13,800 nt of DNA from Vulcanimicrobiota bacterium. GTDB taxonomy: Bacteria; Eremiobacterota; Eremiobacteria; Baltobacterales; Baltobacteraceae. The stretch lies in NCBI GenBank assembly GCA_028287545.1, contig JAQBPL010000106.1, forward strand, positions 1 to 13,800, given 5' to 3'. Positions within the stretch are counted from its first letter, which is position 1. Each line of letters starts with the position of its first letter. Positions 1 to 7,447 of the stretch are shown in pieces. A program made the position numbers and the translations under genes. The notes beneath the pieces are model-generated. The model was given only the letters and a program-made list of their open reading frames with translations. It did not search any database and was not told where the DNA came from.

Positions 1-1127
1 CCGTCCAACGTCTCTCGAGCGGTCTGAGGATCAACACGGCGGCGGATGACCCATCGGGTCTGGCGATCGCCGAATCGCTCCAAGCGCAGGTCAACGGTTT
101 CGACCAAGGCGCGCGCAACGTCCAAGATGCGACGAACGCGGCGCAAGTCGCCGAAGGCGCGCTCTCGACGACGACCGACATCCTGCAGCGCATCCGCACC
201 CTCGGTGTCGAGGGCGCCTCGGACATCACGTCCAGCGCGGACCGCGCGAACCTGCAGGCTGAGGTGCAGCAGCTTCTCCTCGAAGTCAACCGCATCTCGC
301 AGAACACGAACTTCAACGGTCAGGCTCTGCTCGACGGCTCGCACGCGGGCTTCCAGCAGCAGGTCGATGCGACCGCCGTCGTCACCGCGAACTCCGACCT
401 CGCAGCCGGCGGCCAGCTGGTCACGGCATCGGGCGTCACGCTCACGGTGAACAACCCGTCGATCGTGGACGGCACGATCGAAGTGCAGGTCGCCCAGCTG
501 ACCTCGACCCAACAGGGTCTGATCATCTCGTTCCTGTCGAGCGCGTCGAGCACCGGTCAGGTCGTCTCGACCATCACGATTCAGGGCGGCGTCTCGGCCG
601 CGGCGTTCGCCATCGACGGCGTTACGCTCGCATTCGGCGGCGCGGGAACGCTCGACGTCGGCGTCACGTCGTACGTCAAGGTTGCACAGTACGTGGCAGC
701 GGCTTCGAACCCGACTGCTCCGGCGTTCAACTTCCAGTCGGGCGCCGCTGAAGGCGCGACCATCCAGGTCGGCTTCATCAGCACCTCGACGAACTACCTG
801 CGCATCGCGAACGTCAACCTGGTCGGCAACGGCGCGTTCGGCTCGCTCGCTTCGGAAGACGCGATCGGCCAGATCGACAACGCCCTGCAGACCGTCCTGG
901 CGCAGCGCGCTTCGCTCGGTGCGACGATCGTCCGCCTCCAGGAAGACCTCAACAACGACAACGTTGCCTCGGTCAACCTCAAGGCGTCCGAGTCGGCGAT
1001 CCGCGATCTCAACGTCGGTGCGGAAACGACCGAGTACACGAAGCTCCAGATCCTGGTGCAGGTCGGTACTTCGGTTCTCGCCCAGTCGAACCAGAACGCG
1101 CAGTCCGTCATCAGCCTCTTCCGCTAG
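1..1127 (+). CDS. fliC: Flagellin (filament subunit), 5' end missing
   Basis: This is the structural subunit of the flagellar filament, exported by the flagellar type III apparatus and polymerised under the FliD cap. The frame is open from base 3 and gives 374 visible residues ending in TAG; the first residues of D0 lie outside the window. The visible N-terminal D0/D1 part carries RLSSGLRINTAADDPSGLAI at about residues 3-22 and the D1 motif NTNFNGQALLDG near 100-111. The C-terminal D1/D0 part has the RASLGA helix, then KASESAIRDLNVGAE, and ends with QILVQVGTSVLAQSNQ and SVISLFR. These are hallmark flagellin ends. Between LLDGSHAGF and FNFQSGAAEGATIQVG lies an extra Ser/Thr/Val/Ala-rich, Lys/Arg-poor block of about 124 residues (bases about 354-725), probably a surface-exposed beta domain. 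An intrinsic terminator follows directly, so this gene ends its own transcript. The family call is very secure; the symbol is the generic flagellin name. Confidence 0.97.
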   Translation, partial: VQRLSSGLRINTAADDPSGLAIAESLQAQVNGFDQGARNVQDATNAAQVAEGALSTTTDILQRIRTLGVEGASDITSSADRANLQAEVQQLLLEVNRISQNTNFNGQALLDGSHAGFQQQVDATAVVTANSDLAAGGQLVTASGVTLTVNNPSIVDGTIEVQVAQLTSTQQGLIISFLSSASSTGQVVSTITIQGGVSAAAFAIDGVTLAFGGAGTLDVGVTSYVKVAQYVAAASNPTAPAFNFQSGAAEGATIQVGFISTSTNYLRIANVNLVGNGAFGSLASEDAIGQIDNALQTVLAQRASLGATIVRLQEDLNNDNVASVNLKASESAIRDLNVGAETTEYTKLQILVQVGTSVLAQSNQNAQSVISLFR

Positions 1128-1145
1128 TCGTAGCGGAAAACGGAG

Positions 1146-1179
1146 AGAGAGCCCGCTTCGGCGGGCTCTCTTTTTTTTT
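1146..1179 (+). terminator. Intrinsic terminator after flagellin
   Basis: There is an 11-bp perfect stem (1146-1156 with 1161-1171) closed by a TTCG tetraloop in the C(UUCG)G context, which is exceptionally stable. A run of nine T (1171-1179) follows at once. It begins 19 bases after the flagellin stop codon. The design is textbook Rho-independent and should insulate the highly expressed flagellin transcript from the glycosyltransferase genes downstream. Confidence 0.95.
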
Positions 1180-1189
1180 GCGCTCGCGT

Positions 1190-1195
1190 CCGATA
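1190..1195 (+). promoter_or_regulatory. Possible sigma-28-type -10 core (CCGATA) upstream of the GT2-TPR gene
   Basis: CCGATA lies just past the flagellin terminator and 33 bases before the GTG at 1223. It matches the core of the flagellar sigma-28 -10 box GCCGATAA (six of eight bases over TCCGATAC, 1189-1196). No convincing TAAA -35 element is present: the expected place falls in the T-run of the terminator. The same hexamer sits at a similar distance before flaG, which is the main reason for listing it. The call is weak. Confidence 0.22.
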
Positions 1196-1210
1196 CTTGA
1201 ACGGAGAAGA

Positions 1211-1216
1211 AGAGGT
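1211..1216 (+). promoter_or_regulatory. Ribosome-binding site that fixes the GTG start at 1223
   Basis: AGAGGT, inside a purine-rich run (AGAAGAAGAGGT), lies six bases before GTG 1223. The open frame extends further upstream to a TTG at 1178, but that codon lies in the terminator T-run and has no Shine-Dalgarno sequence. The RBS therefore decides for the GTG. Confidence 0.8.
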
Positions 1217-1222
1217 AAGCCC

Positions 1223-3199
1223 GTGCCCTTAGAGATCGTCGACGACTACCGCGACAGCGCGTTCGCGCGTGCCCAGACCGGGCTGCTGTTCAACTTGCCC
1301 GCGCCGCCCGCCGAGCGCGAGCAATTGCCGGCCGGCATCAGCCTGTGCATGATCGTGAAGAACGAAGAGCGCTTCCTTGCCGAGTGCCTGGCGAGCGTCC
1401 GCGACGTCGTCGACGAGATCTGCGTGGTCGATACCGGCTCGACGGACCGCACGGTCGAGATCGCGCGCGAGTTCGGCGCGATCGTCATCGACCGCCCGTG
1501 GCGCGACGACTTCAGCTGGGCCCGCAACGAGTCGCTGAACCTCGCGACCCGGCGCTGGACGCTCGTCCTGGACGCCGATGAAGAAGTCTCCCCCGAGTCG
1601 CTCGGGCTGCTGCGCGCGCTGCGCGAGACGCCGGCGGACCTCACGGCGGTGTACCTGCAGATTCGCAACCTCGTCGACGACGAGTCCGGGATGGGTTCGA
1701 CGATGAGCCACATCCTGCCGCGCATCTTTCCGACCTCGCCGCGGATTCGTTACCGGAACGTCATCCACGAGAACGTCGTGCTCGACGGCGACACTCATTT
1801 GCCGGCGATCGTCTCGCCGATTCTCGTCCTGCACAAGGGCTACACGAAAGCGATCCTCGACGGGCGCAGTAAGAACGACCGGAACAAACCGCTGCTCGAG
1901 CGCGCGATTCGCGAAGCCTCGGAAGACGCGTTCTCGTGGTTCAACTTCGGCGTCTCGGCGATCGTCGCCGGCGATCTCGATGCCGGCATCGACGCACTCG
2001 AGCGCATGTTCGCGATGGAGGGTCCCGCGCGCGCGTTCTACCCCATCGGCTACGTGATGCTCGCGACCGCGTACGCCGAAGGTCGGCACGACGTCGACCG
2101 GGGGATCGCGCTGCTCGACGAGGGTCTCGAAGGGTCCCCGGGCCATCCGAACATCCTCTTCACGAAGGGCTATTTTCTCTCGCTGCTCGAGCGCTACGAC
2201 GAAGCGCGCGAATGGTACGAAAAGGCTTCCAAGAGCGGCAGCGACGCGCGCTTGCATTTTTTGGTCGACGACGAGATCGCGATCTGGAAAGCGCCTTTGA
2301 ACATCGCCGCGACGTATGCGAAGCAAGGCCGCGACGCCGACGCGCTGCTCTGGTTCGAACGAGCGCTCGCGAACAAACCGGAATCGACGCTGCTGCGCGG
2401 CCTCGCCGCGCGCGCCTACGAACGCGCCGGCCGCGTCTACGATGCGGAACGGATGTTTCGCGAGGCCTCCGAGCGCGACGGCAACGGCGGATTCATCGCG
2501 TACGTCAACTACCTGATGCGCCGCCGGCGGTTTCACGAAGCGTTCGAATTGGTCGAGCGCCGCCGCGAATCGATCGACGACCGCGCGTACGCCGCGCTGC
2601 TGCTTTCCGCCGCAGTCGCCACGCGCGATGAAAAACTGGGCGATCCCGAAGGGTACGCGCTGCGCGCGCTGGAGCTCGCGAACGGCGACGGCCTCGCGCT
2701 CGGATTCCTCGACGCGCTCTATGACGCGCGCAACGACACGCGCAAGCGCGCGGAACTCCGCGCCGGCGAACTCAGCGCGCCGCTGGTGCAGCCCGCCGAT
2801 TTCGCACGCCGCTCGCATCGCCTGCTCGCGGAGCAGCAGTTCGAGGCGGCGCTCTCCGCCGCGCGCGGTGGGCTCGCGCTCGCGCCCGACGACGGCGTGC
2901 TCCTCTACAACGCCGGGTTTTCGGCGGCGCGGCTCGGCCGCGACGCGGACGCGATCGAACACCTGAACGCAATCTCGCCGAAGGATCCGCACGCCACCGA
3001 CGGGCTCGCGTTGCGCGCGGAGATCGAGCGCCGCTCCGGCGACCTCGACGCGGCGCTGGCCACGCTTTCGCGCGCGAGCTTGCTCGCGAACCCGGACGTC
3101 GGGGCGCTGCGCGGGGCGAGCCTGGGCCTGGCGAGCGCGCTGCTCGCGGCCGGCCGCATCGAAGACGCCGGAAAAGTCGCCGCGCTCGCCCTCGCCTGA
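1223..3199 (+). CDS. GT2 glycosyltransferase with C-terminal TPR array
   Basis: This is a 658-residue protein predicted to transfer a sugar from a nucleotide-sugar donor. The N-terminal GT-A domain (about residues 36-215) has the canonical family-2 motifs: SLCMIVKNEE (40-49), DTGSTDRT (70-77), FSWARNESL (97-105) and the metal-binding DADEE (117-121). HENV (182-185) and the LHKGYTK segment (203-209) follow, as in the SunS-like/TPR-fused GT2 subgroup. From about residue 230 to the end the protein is helical, with repeated TPR-like patterns such as NIAATYAKQGRDADALLWFE and LLYNAGFSAARLGRDADAIE; I estimate eight to ten repeats. TPR arrays in such enzymes usually bind the acceptor protein. The position between flagellin and flaG-fliD suggests flagellin or cap as acceptor; this is inference. 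There is no signal peptide or membrane segment, so it is predicted cytoplasmic. The start is GTG with a good RBS. The next gene starts three bases after the stop. Confidence 0.9.
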   Translation: MPLEIVDDYRDSAFARAQTGLLFNLPAPPAEREQLPAGISLCMIVKNEERFLAECLASVRDVVDEICVVDTGSTDRTVEIAREFGAIVIDRPWRDDFSWARNESLNLATRRWTLVLDADEEVSPESLGLLRALRETPADLTAVYLQIRNLVDDESGMGSTMSHILPRIFPTSPRIRYRNVIHENVVLDGDTHLPAIVSPILVLHKGYTKAILDGRSKNDRNKPLLERAIREASEDAFSWFNFGVSAIVAGDLDAGIDALERMFAMEGPARAFYPIGYVMLATAYAEGRHDVDRGIALLDEGLEGSPGHPNILFTKGYFLSLLERYDEAREWYEKASKSGSDARLHFLVDDEIAIWKAPLNIAATYAKQGRDADALLWFERALANKPESTLLRGLAARAYERAGRVYDAERMFREASERDGNGGFIAYVNYLMRRRRFHEAFELVERRRESIDDRAYAALLLSAAVATRDEKLGDPEGYALRALELANGDGLALGFLDALYDARNDTRKRAELRAGELSAPLVQPADFARRSHRLLAEQQFEAALSAARGGLALAPDDGVLLYNAGFSAARLGRDADAIEHLNAISPKDPHATDGLALRAEIERRSGDLDAALATLSRASLLANPDVGALRGASLGLASALLAAGRIEDAGKVAALALA

Positions 3200-3202
3200 G
3201 AG

Positions 3203-5455
3203 ATGCGCTTCACCGTCCTCGCCGCTCCCGGCAGCGACCCCGGCGAGGCGGCTTCGCGCGCGAGCCGGGTGGTCACGTTTTCCGGCAGTGCCGCGCTCGC
3301 CGCGGCGGCGCGGGCGGCTGAAGATCCGTATCTCCTGATCCTCGGGCCGGGCGCGCGTCCGCTGGCCGGAGCGTTCGGCGGCTTTACCGCCGCGGTCACG
3401 CCGCAGACGGGCGTGCTCGGCGGCGCAATGCACGCCGGGGCGATGCGGCTTTTCGGCTGGATGCTCGCGCCCTCGCCGTGCAGTCCGATCCCGTTCGAAC
3501 TCTCGACCGTCAGCGCGCTGCTCGGCGAAGCGGGCGCCGACGCGCTGGTGCGCGGCCCGATCGACGCGGTCGCGCCGTTCATGCTGCTGGCGGCGCGCGA
3601 GCTGCTGCTCGAGCCGCTGCCGGACGATCCGGTCGCCGCGTCGGTCGAGCTGTGCGTCCGCGCGCGCGGCGCGGGCCGCTCCGTCATCTGCCGGCCGTCG
3701 TTCGCCTGCACCGCGCCGCCGCTGGACGCCGACGACCGCGGCCGAGCGAGCGCGCTGCGCGCGCTGGCGGAACGGCATCCGCAACTCGCCGGCGTGCACC
3801 GGCTGCCCAGCGGAGCGCGCCGGGTAGCGGTCGAGCGCGAACTCCGGCTCGACGGCGGCCGGCGCGTGCGCGCGCGCGTTCCGCGCCCGCCGCTGACGAT
3901 CCTCACGCACGGCGCCGACGCCGCAGGTGCCGCGCGGCGCGCGCGCGAGGGTTTTCCCGACGCGCGCGTGACCGCCGTCGAAAGCGGAGCGGCGGAAGCG
4001 CTGCGGACGGAGATGCACCGGCGCGGCGACCGCTACGTGCTGATCGCCGACGGCGCGGGATTGCCCGATGCCACGGCACTCGAAGCGTTGGTCGATCAAC
4101 TGGAGTCGGCTCCCTTCGTCGCGCTCGCCGCACCGAATGCGCAGGCGCTGCGCGGAGGCTGCGTGCTGCTCGCGGTCGGACGCTTTCCGCAGCATGTCGA
4201 GGCCGACGGTCCGACCCTCGAAGCGGCGCTCGATGCGCTCTGCGCGGCGGCGCATGCGTTGCGCCGCGCCGTGCGCGCGCCGGGCGACGTGCGGCCGGTC
4301 GTCGCGAACGCCGTCGCGCCGCGCGCGACGATCGTGTTCTTGGCGTCGTCGCTGCCGGAGATTTCGCGCCTGAGTTTGGACGCGGCGCTTGCCGCGCTGC
4401 AGCCCGGCGACGATTTCGCCGCGGTCTGCGGAGCGACCGCCGAAACGGCGCGCCGCGTGCTCGCAGCCTATCCGCAAGTGCGGGTTGAAACCGACGCCGT
4501 CGATCCGTTCCTGACCGACGGCGCGAACCGTGCGCTGGCGAACGCCGCCGGCGAAGTCGTGGTGCTGCTCGCCGACGACGTGATGCTTCCGACCGGAACG
4601 CTGGAGCTGCTGCGCGACGTGTTCGTGCGGATTCCCTCGCTCGGCGCGGCGTTCCCGACCGTTCCTGGCGCCGCCGGCGGTGAAGGCGCGCAAGACATCG
4701 AGTACGCCGACGTCGGCGCGATGCAGGGAGTGGCCCAGCGCCGCGCGCAGTCCCGCGCCCGCGAGGTGGAACCGATCACGACCGGCGCGACGCCGGCCGT
4801 GGCGCTCTCGCGGGCCGCACTCGGTGCGGTCGGCGGCATCGACCCGGCGTATGGGCCGACGCGCAGCGGTATCGCGGAACTCGTGAGCCGCCTGCGCGGT
4901 GCGGGGTATGGCGTCGTGCGTTGCGACGATGCGCTCGCCCATCGTTTCGATGCGGCGCTCTCGCGGAATCCCGCCGCTGCTGCGGACGCAGTGCAGCCCG
5001 CGCCCATTCCCGCCGATTCCGCGCGCGGGTTCGATCCCGACGCGCGGGTGCCGTTCGTGCGAGGGGGCGCGGCCCCGGCAGCGGTCGCCGAGCACGTCGT
5101 TGCGCTGGCCGTCGCGGGCGCGGCGGAACTCGAGCGCGCGGTCGTGTTTTTGACCGCCGCCGCCAAGGCGTACGACGCGCGCTCGCCGGTGCGGATCAGC
5201 CTGCTGCTCGACGGAACGGTCGCCGCGGCCGATGCCGTGGCCCGCATCCGGCCGATCCTCGCGGCCGGCGGGTCGATCGACGAGAGCGTTTCGGTGCGCA
5301 TCGAACGGGTCGGCGATCTGGCCGCCTGGCGGGCCGCGCTGCCGCCGGAACTTCGCCTGCGGGTCGCCGCCGGCCACGAGCGTCCGGCCCTGGCGGGCCT
5401 GCCGCTCCTCTCCGCCGATGCGCTCGGCAAGCTCCTCGATCCGGCGCTGCGTTGA
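3203..5455 (+). CDS. Large protein of tandem, partly degenerate GT-A (GT2-like) modules
   Basis: A 750-residue, Ala/Arg-rich protein with no signal peptide or membrane helix. It can be read as successive GT2-like modules. Module 1 (about 1-228) has LLILGPGARPL where the DxD strand is expected, and ends with ELCVRARGAGRSVICRPS, like the closing ELclRlrraGy segment of GT2 enzymes. Module 2 (about 229-370) has YVLIADGAGLPD at the same place. Module 3 (about 374-590) is the best preserved: ATIVFLASSLPEISRLSLDA, GANRALANAAGEVVVLLADD (439-458), GGIDPAYGP and VSRLRGAGYGVVRCDDALAH. A fourth alpha/beta region (about 626-735) recalls the small C-terminal domain seen in multi-domain GT2 proteins. Only module 3 keeps an acidic pair, and even there the usual ED of the catalytic EDxDLxxR motif is replaced by GIAEL. 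It may be a scaffold or a weakly active enzyme. ATG starts three bases after the previous stop, which suggests coupling. Acceptor and sugar cannot be told. Confidence 0.75.
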   Translation: MRFTVLAAPGSDPGEAASRASRVVTFSGSAALAAAARAAEDPYLLILGPGARPLAGAFGGFTAAVTPQTGVLGGAMHAGAMRLFGWMLAPSPCSPIPFELSTVSALLGEAGADALVRGPIDAVAPFMLLAARELLLEPLPDDPVAASVELCVRARGAGRSVICRPSFACTAPPLDADDRGRASALRALAERHPQLAGVHRLPSGARRVAVERELRLDGGRRVRARVPRPPLTILTHGADAAGAARRAREGFPDARVTAVESGAAEALRTEMHRRGDRYVLIADGAGLPDATALEALVDQLESAPFVALAAPNAQALRGGCVLLAVGRFPQHVEADGPTLEAALDALCAAAHALRRAVRAPGDVRPVVANAVAPRATIVFLASSLPEISRLSLDAALAALQPGDDFAAVCGATAETARRVLAAYPQVRVETDAVDPFLTDGANRALANAAGEVVVLLADDVMLPTGTLELLRDVFVRIPSLGAAFPTVPGAAGGEGAQDIEYADVGAMQGVAQRRAQSRAREVEPITTGATPAVALSRAALGAVGGIDPAYGPTRSGIAELVSRLRGAGYGVVRCDDALAHRFDAALSRNPAAAADAVQPAPIPADSARGFDPDARVPFVRGGAAPAAVAEHVVALAVAGAAELERAVVFLTAAAKAYDARSPVRISLLLDGTVAAADAVARIRPILAAGGSIDESVSVRIERVGDLAAWRAALPPELRLRVAAGHERPALAGLPLLSADALGKLLDPALR

Positions 5456-7398
5456 GACTGCACCGCACCCACGAACTGCTCGCGCCGTGGAGCACCGGGA
5501 CGCCGGTGCTCGATGCGGACCGTTTGGCTGCCGTGCGCATCGAACCGGTCCTGCGCCAGCGCCGGCCGGTCCTCGTGCTCGATCTCTATCTCGCCGGCGA
5601 CGACGGCGACACGATCGTCCCGCAGGTGCTCGTCGACCCCGCGACCGCGATCGAACGCGACCGCGACCCGCTCATCTTCCCGTTCGGCACGCCGGGCGAC
5701 GACGCGTTCGCGCTGGCCCTCGCGGCGCGCATTCTGCCGCGCCTCGAAGAGCTGGTCTTGGGGGTCGAGCGGGTCCGCGAACACGTGCTCGAGCTCGCCC
5801 CCGCGCCCCGTTTCGCGGCTGCGCGCAGCGCCGGCTGCTTCGGCGCGGCGCCGCTGCGCGACGCCCTGACGCGCCTTGCGCCGTATCAGTACGCGCGGCG
5901 GTTCGCACGCGGCCGGACGGTACGGCTGGACGCGCCGGATGCGACCGGCGGCTGGGCGCTGCTGCGTTCGACGGGGACGGTCGGGATCGCCGAGGGCCGG
6001 CGCGATCCGGCTGCTTCGGCATGGTACGGCGACGCGCCGCCGGCCCCGGAACGGGCCGAGCTGGCAGTGATCGCCGCCGACGGCGACCCGGGTGCCGCGC
6101 TCGTTGTCGTGCGGCTCGACGTCTCCGCGAAAGGTGCGCAGGCCGTGGTGGACCCGCTGCCGCTCGACGTCGGGATCGTCTTCGACCCGGCCGAAGGGCC
6201 GGTGCGCCGCTGGTTCTCCGTCGAGCGGTCGGTGGAACCCGCGCCGCGCGAACTGCCGGATTGGGCGTTCGTTCCCGCCGGCGGATCGACCGGGCGCATC
6301 GCCGTCGTCCTCGGCCGCGCCGACGGCGTCGCGCGGCCGGGCGCGGATACCGACGAAGCTCGGGCGCTGGTCGACGCCCTGCGCGCCGAGGGCTTCGACG
6401 CCGCGCTCGCGGAGGATCCCGGCGATGCGGCCGGTGCCGACCTCGTGCACCTGATCGGAACCCGCGACGGCCGGCGCGCCCGGGCGGTCGTCGAAGCGGC
6501 CCGCAAGGCGCGCGTCCCGGTCGCCGTCCACGCTCACGACGACGATGCCGCCGCGGGCGGCTGGTGGGGCGCCACGGTCACCCGGCTGTGCTTCGAGCAC
6601 GGCAGCGAGGAGCGGGACGTCACCGCCTATCTCCGGCTGCTCGCGCAGCGGGCCGTGGTGGTCGGGCCGGCGCGAGCCGGCGCCCCCTATGCGCCGGACG
6701 ATGCCGCACCGGACGACGCCGCAGCAGCGCTCCGGGACGCGTCGATCGTCTTCGCCGCGAGCGAGGACGAAGCCGAGACGATTCGCCGCCGGACGGGCCG
6801 GCGCGGCCCGCTGGCGGTCGTGCCGCCGCTCGCCGCCGCTGCGAAGCCGGCCGCGGTGGGTGGCCTCGTCGGACGGGATCCATTCGTCCTCGTCCACGCC
6901 CCGATCGGGCCGCTCGGCAACCAGCTCGCGGTGGCACGCGCCGCCGCTACGTCGCGGATGCCGCTCGTCGTCGCCGGGCCGGTCGCCGACGCGTCGTACC
7001 TGGAACGGGTGCGCGAGTTCGGCGGACCGCAGCTGGTCGTGCTCGCCGGGGAGCCGAGTGCGGAGTTGGCGGCCGGGCTGCGCCGCGCCGCGGGGGTGGT
7101 CGTCGATGCGGCCTGGGTCGGCGAGGGCGCGTCGCGTTTGGCAGCCTCGGCGCTCGCCGGAACCGTCCTCGTCGTTGCCGACCAGCGTCCGTTCGAGGCG
7201 CCCGGCGTCGCGGTGCGGCGCTTCGATCCGGCGGACGTGCCGGCGCTGACCCGCGCGATGGGCGAGGCCTGGGACGACGCCCTGCGATCGACCCATCGTC
7301 CGGCGCCCGAGACGGTCGCCGCCCTGGCGCCGAGCGCGGCCGTGCGCGCCGTCGTTCGGGGCTATGCCGAGGCCGCAGCCGCGGCCCCGGTCACCTAA
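5452..7398 (+). CDS. Putative GT-B (GT4-like) glycosyltransferase with unrecognised N-terminal half
   Basis: A 648-residue protein if translated from TTG 5452, which overlaps the previous TGA in a TTGA junction. No Shine-Dalgarno is seen, so coupling is assumed; GTG codons slightly downstream are alternatives. Residues 1-280 match no family I know; they contain VLVLDLYLAGDDGD (41-53), PYQYARRF (144-151) and RWFSVERSVEP (253-263). Residues 281-460 look like a GT-B N-lobe: RIAVVLGRAD, ADLVHLIG (329-336), VPVAVHAHD (355-363), a FEHGSEERDV acidic stretch and SIVFAASEDEAETIRR (431-446). Residues 471-648 look like the C-lobe: FVLVHAPIGPLGNQLAVARA (478-497) parallels the GRlxPxKNQxxLIxA segment of GT4 enzymes, then MPLVVAGPV and LVVLAGE. 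The usual E-x7-E donor-binding motif is not clear (VDAAWVGEGASRLAASALAG instead), so activity is uncertain. The third gene of the glycosyltransferase block. Its TAA stop lies 49 bases before flaG. Confidence 0.7.
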   Translation: MRLHRTHELLAPWSTGTPVLDADRLAAVRIEPVLRQRRPVLVLDLYLAGDDGDTIVPQVLVDPATAIERDRDPLIFPFGTPGDDAFALALAARILPRLEELVLGVERVREHVLELAPAPRFAAARSAGCFGAAPLRDALTRLAPYQYARRFARGRTVRLDAPDATGGWALLRSTGTVGIAEGRRDPAASAWYGDAPPAPERAELAVIAADGDPGAALVVVRLDVSAKGAQAVVDPLPLDVGIVFDPAEGPVRRWFSVERSVEPAPRELPDWAFVPAGGSTGRIAVVLGRADGVARPGADTDEARALVDALRAEGFDAALAEDPGDAAGADLVHLIGTRDGRRARAVVEAARKARVPVAVHAHDDDAAAGGWWGATVTRLCFEHGSEERDVTAYLRLLAQRAVVVGPARAGAPYAPDDAAPDDAAAALRDASIVFAASEDEAETIRRRTGRRGPLAVVPPLAAAAKPAAVGGLVGRDPFVLVHAPIGPLGNQLAVARAAATSRMPLVVAGPVADASYLERVREFGGPQLVVLAGEPSAELAAGLRRAAGVVVDAAWVGEGASRLAASALAGTVLVVADQRPFEAPGVAVRRFDPADVPALTRAMGEAWDDALRSTHRPAPETVAALAPSAAVRAVVRGYAEAAAAAPVT

Positions 7399-7423
7399 TA
7401 CCAGGCCCCCGCACGACCGATAT
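7396..7423 (+). promoter_or_regulatory. Candidate sigma-28 promoter for flaG-fliD-fliS-fliT
   Basis: TAAT (7396-7399) and ACCGATAT (7416-7423) are separated by 16 bases, close to the flagellar sigma-28 pattern TAAA-N15-GCCGATAA; the -10 part matches six of eight bases. It occupies most of the only gap between the glycosyltransferase genes and flaG. The expected transcript start would fall almost on the ribosome-binding site at 7430, giving a very short leader, and this lowers confidence. Confidence 0.35.
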
Positions 7424-7429
7424 CAGTGT

Positions 7430-7435
7430 AGGAGG
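7430..7435 (+). promoter_or_regulatory. Consensus ribosome-binding site of flaG
   Basis: AGGAGG, a full Shine-Dalgarno consensus, lies 12 bases before ATG 7448. The spacing is slightly long but workable. It supports 7448 rather than the in-frame upstream codon at 7364, which would overlap the previous gene. Confidence 0.8.
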
Positions 7436-7447
7436 ATCTCGACGAAC

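Noticed and set aside
1178..1222. Upstream extension of the GT2-TPR protein to a TTG at 1178
   Set aside because: The TTG lies within the terminator T-run, has no ribosome-binding site, and the 15 extra residues are Arg-rich. GTG 1223 has AGAGGT at good spacing.
1229..5377. Very long open frame (over 1300 codons) on the minus strand
   Set aside because: It lies antisense to two well-supported genes, its product is dominated by Arg/Ala/Gly/Asp without domain motifs, and it crosses the boundary between them. It is a GC-skew shadow of codons with G or C in the third position.
4468..7296. Minus-strand open frame of over 900 codons
   Set aside because: Same reason: Arg-rich, no motifs, antisense to the second and third GT genes and spanning their junction.
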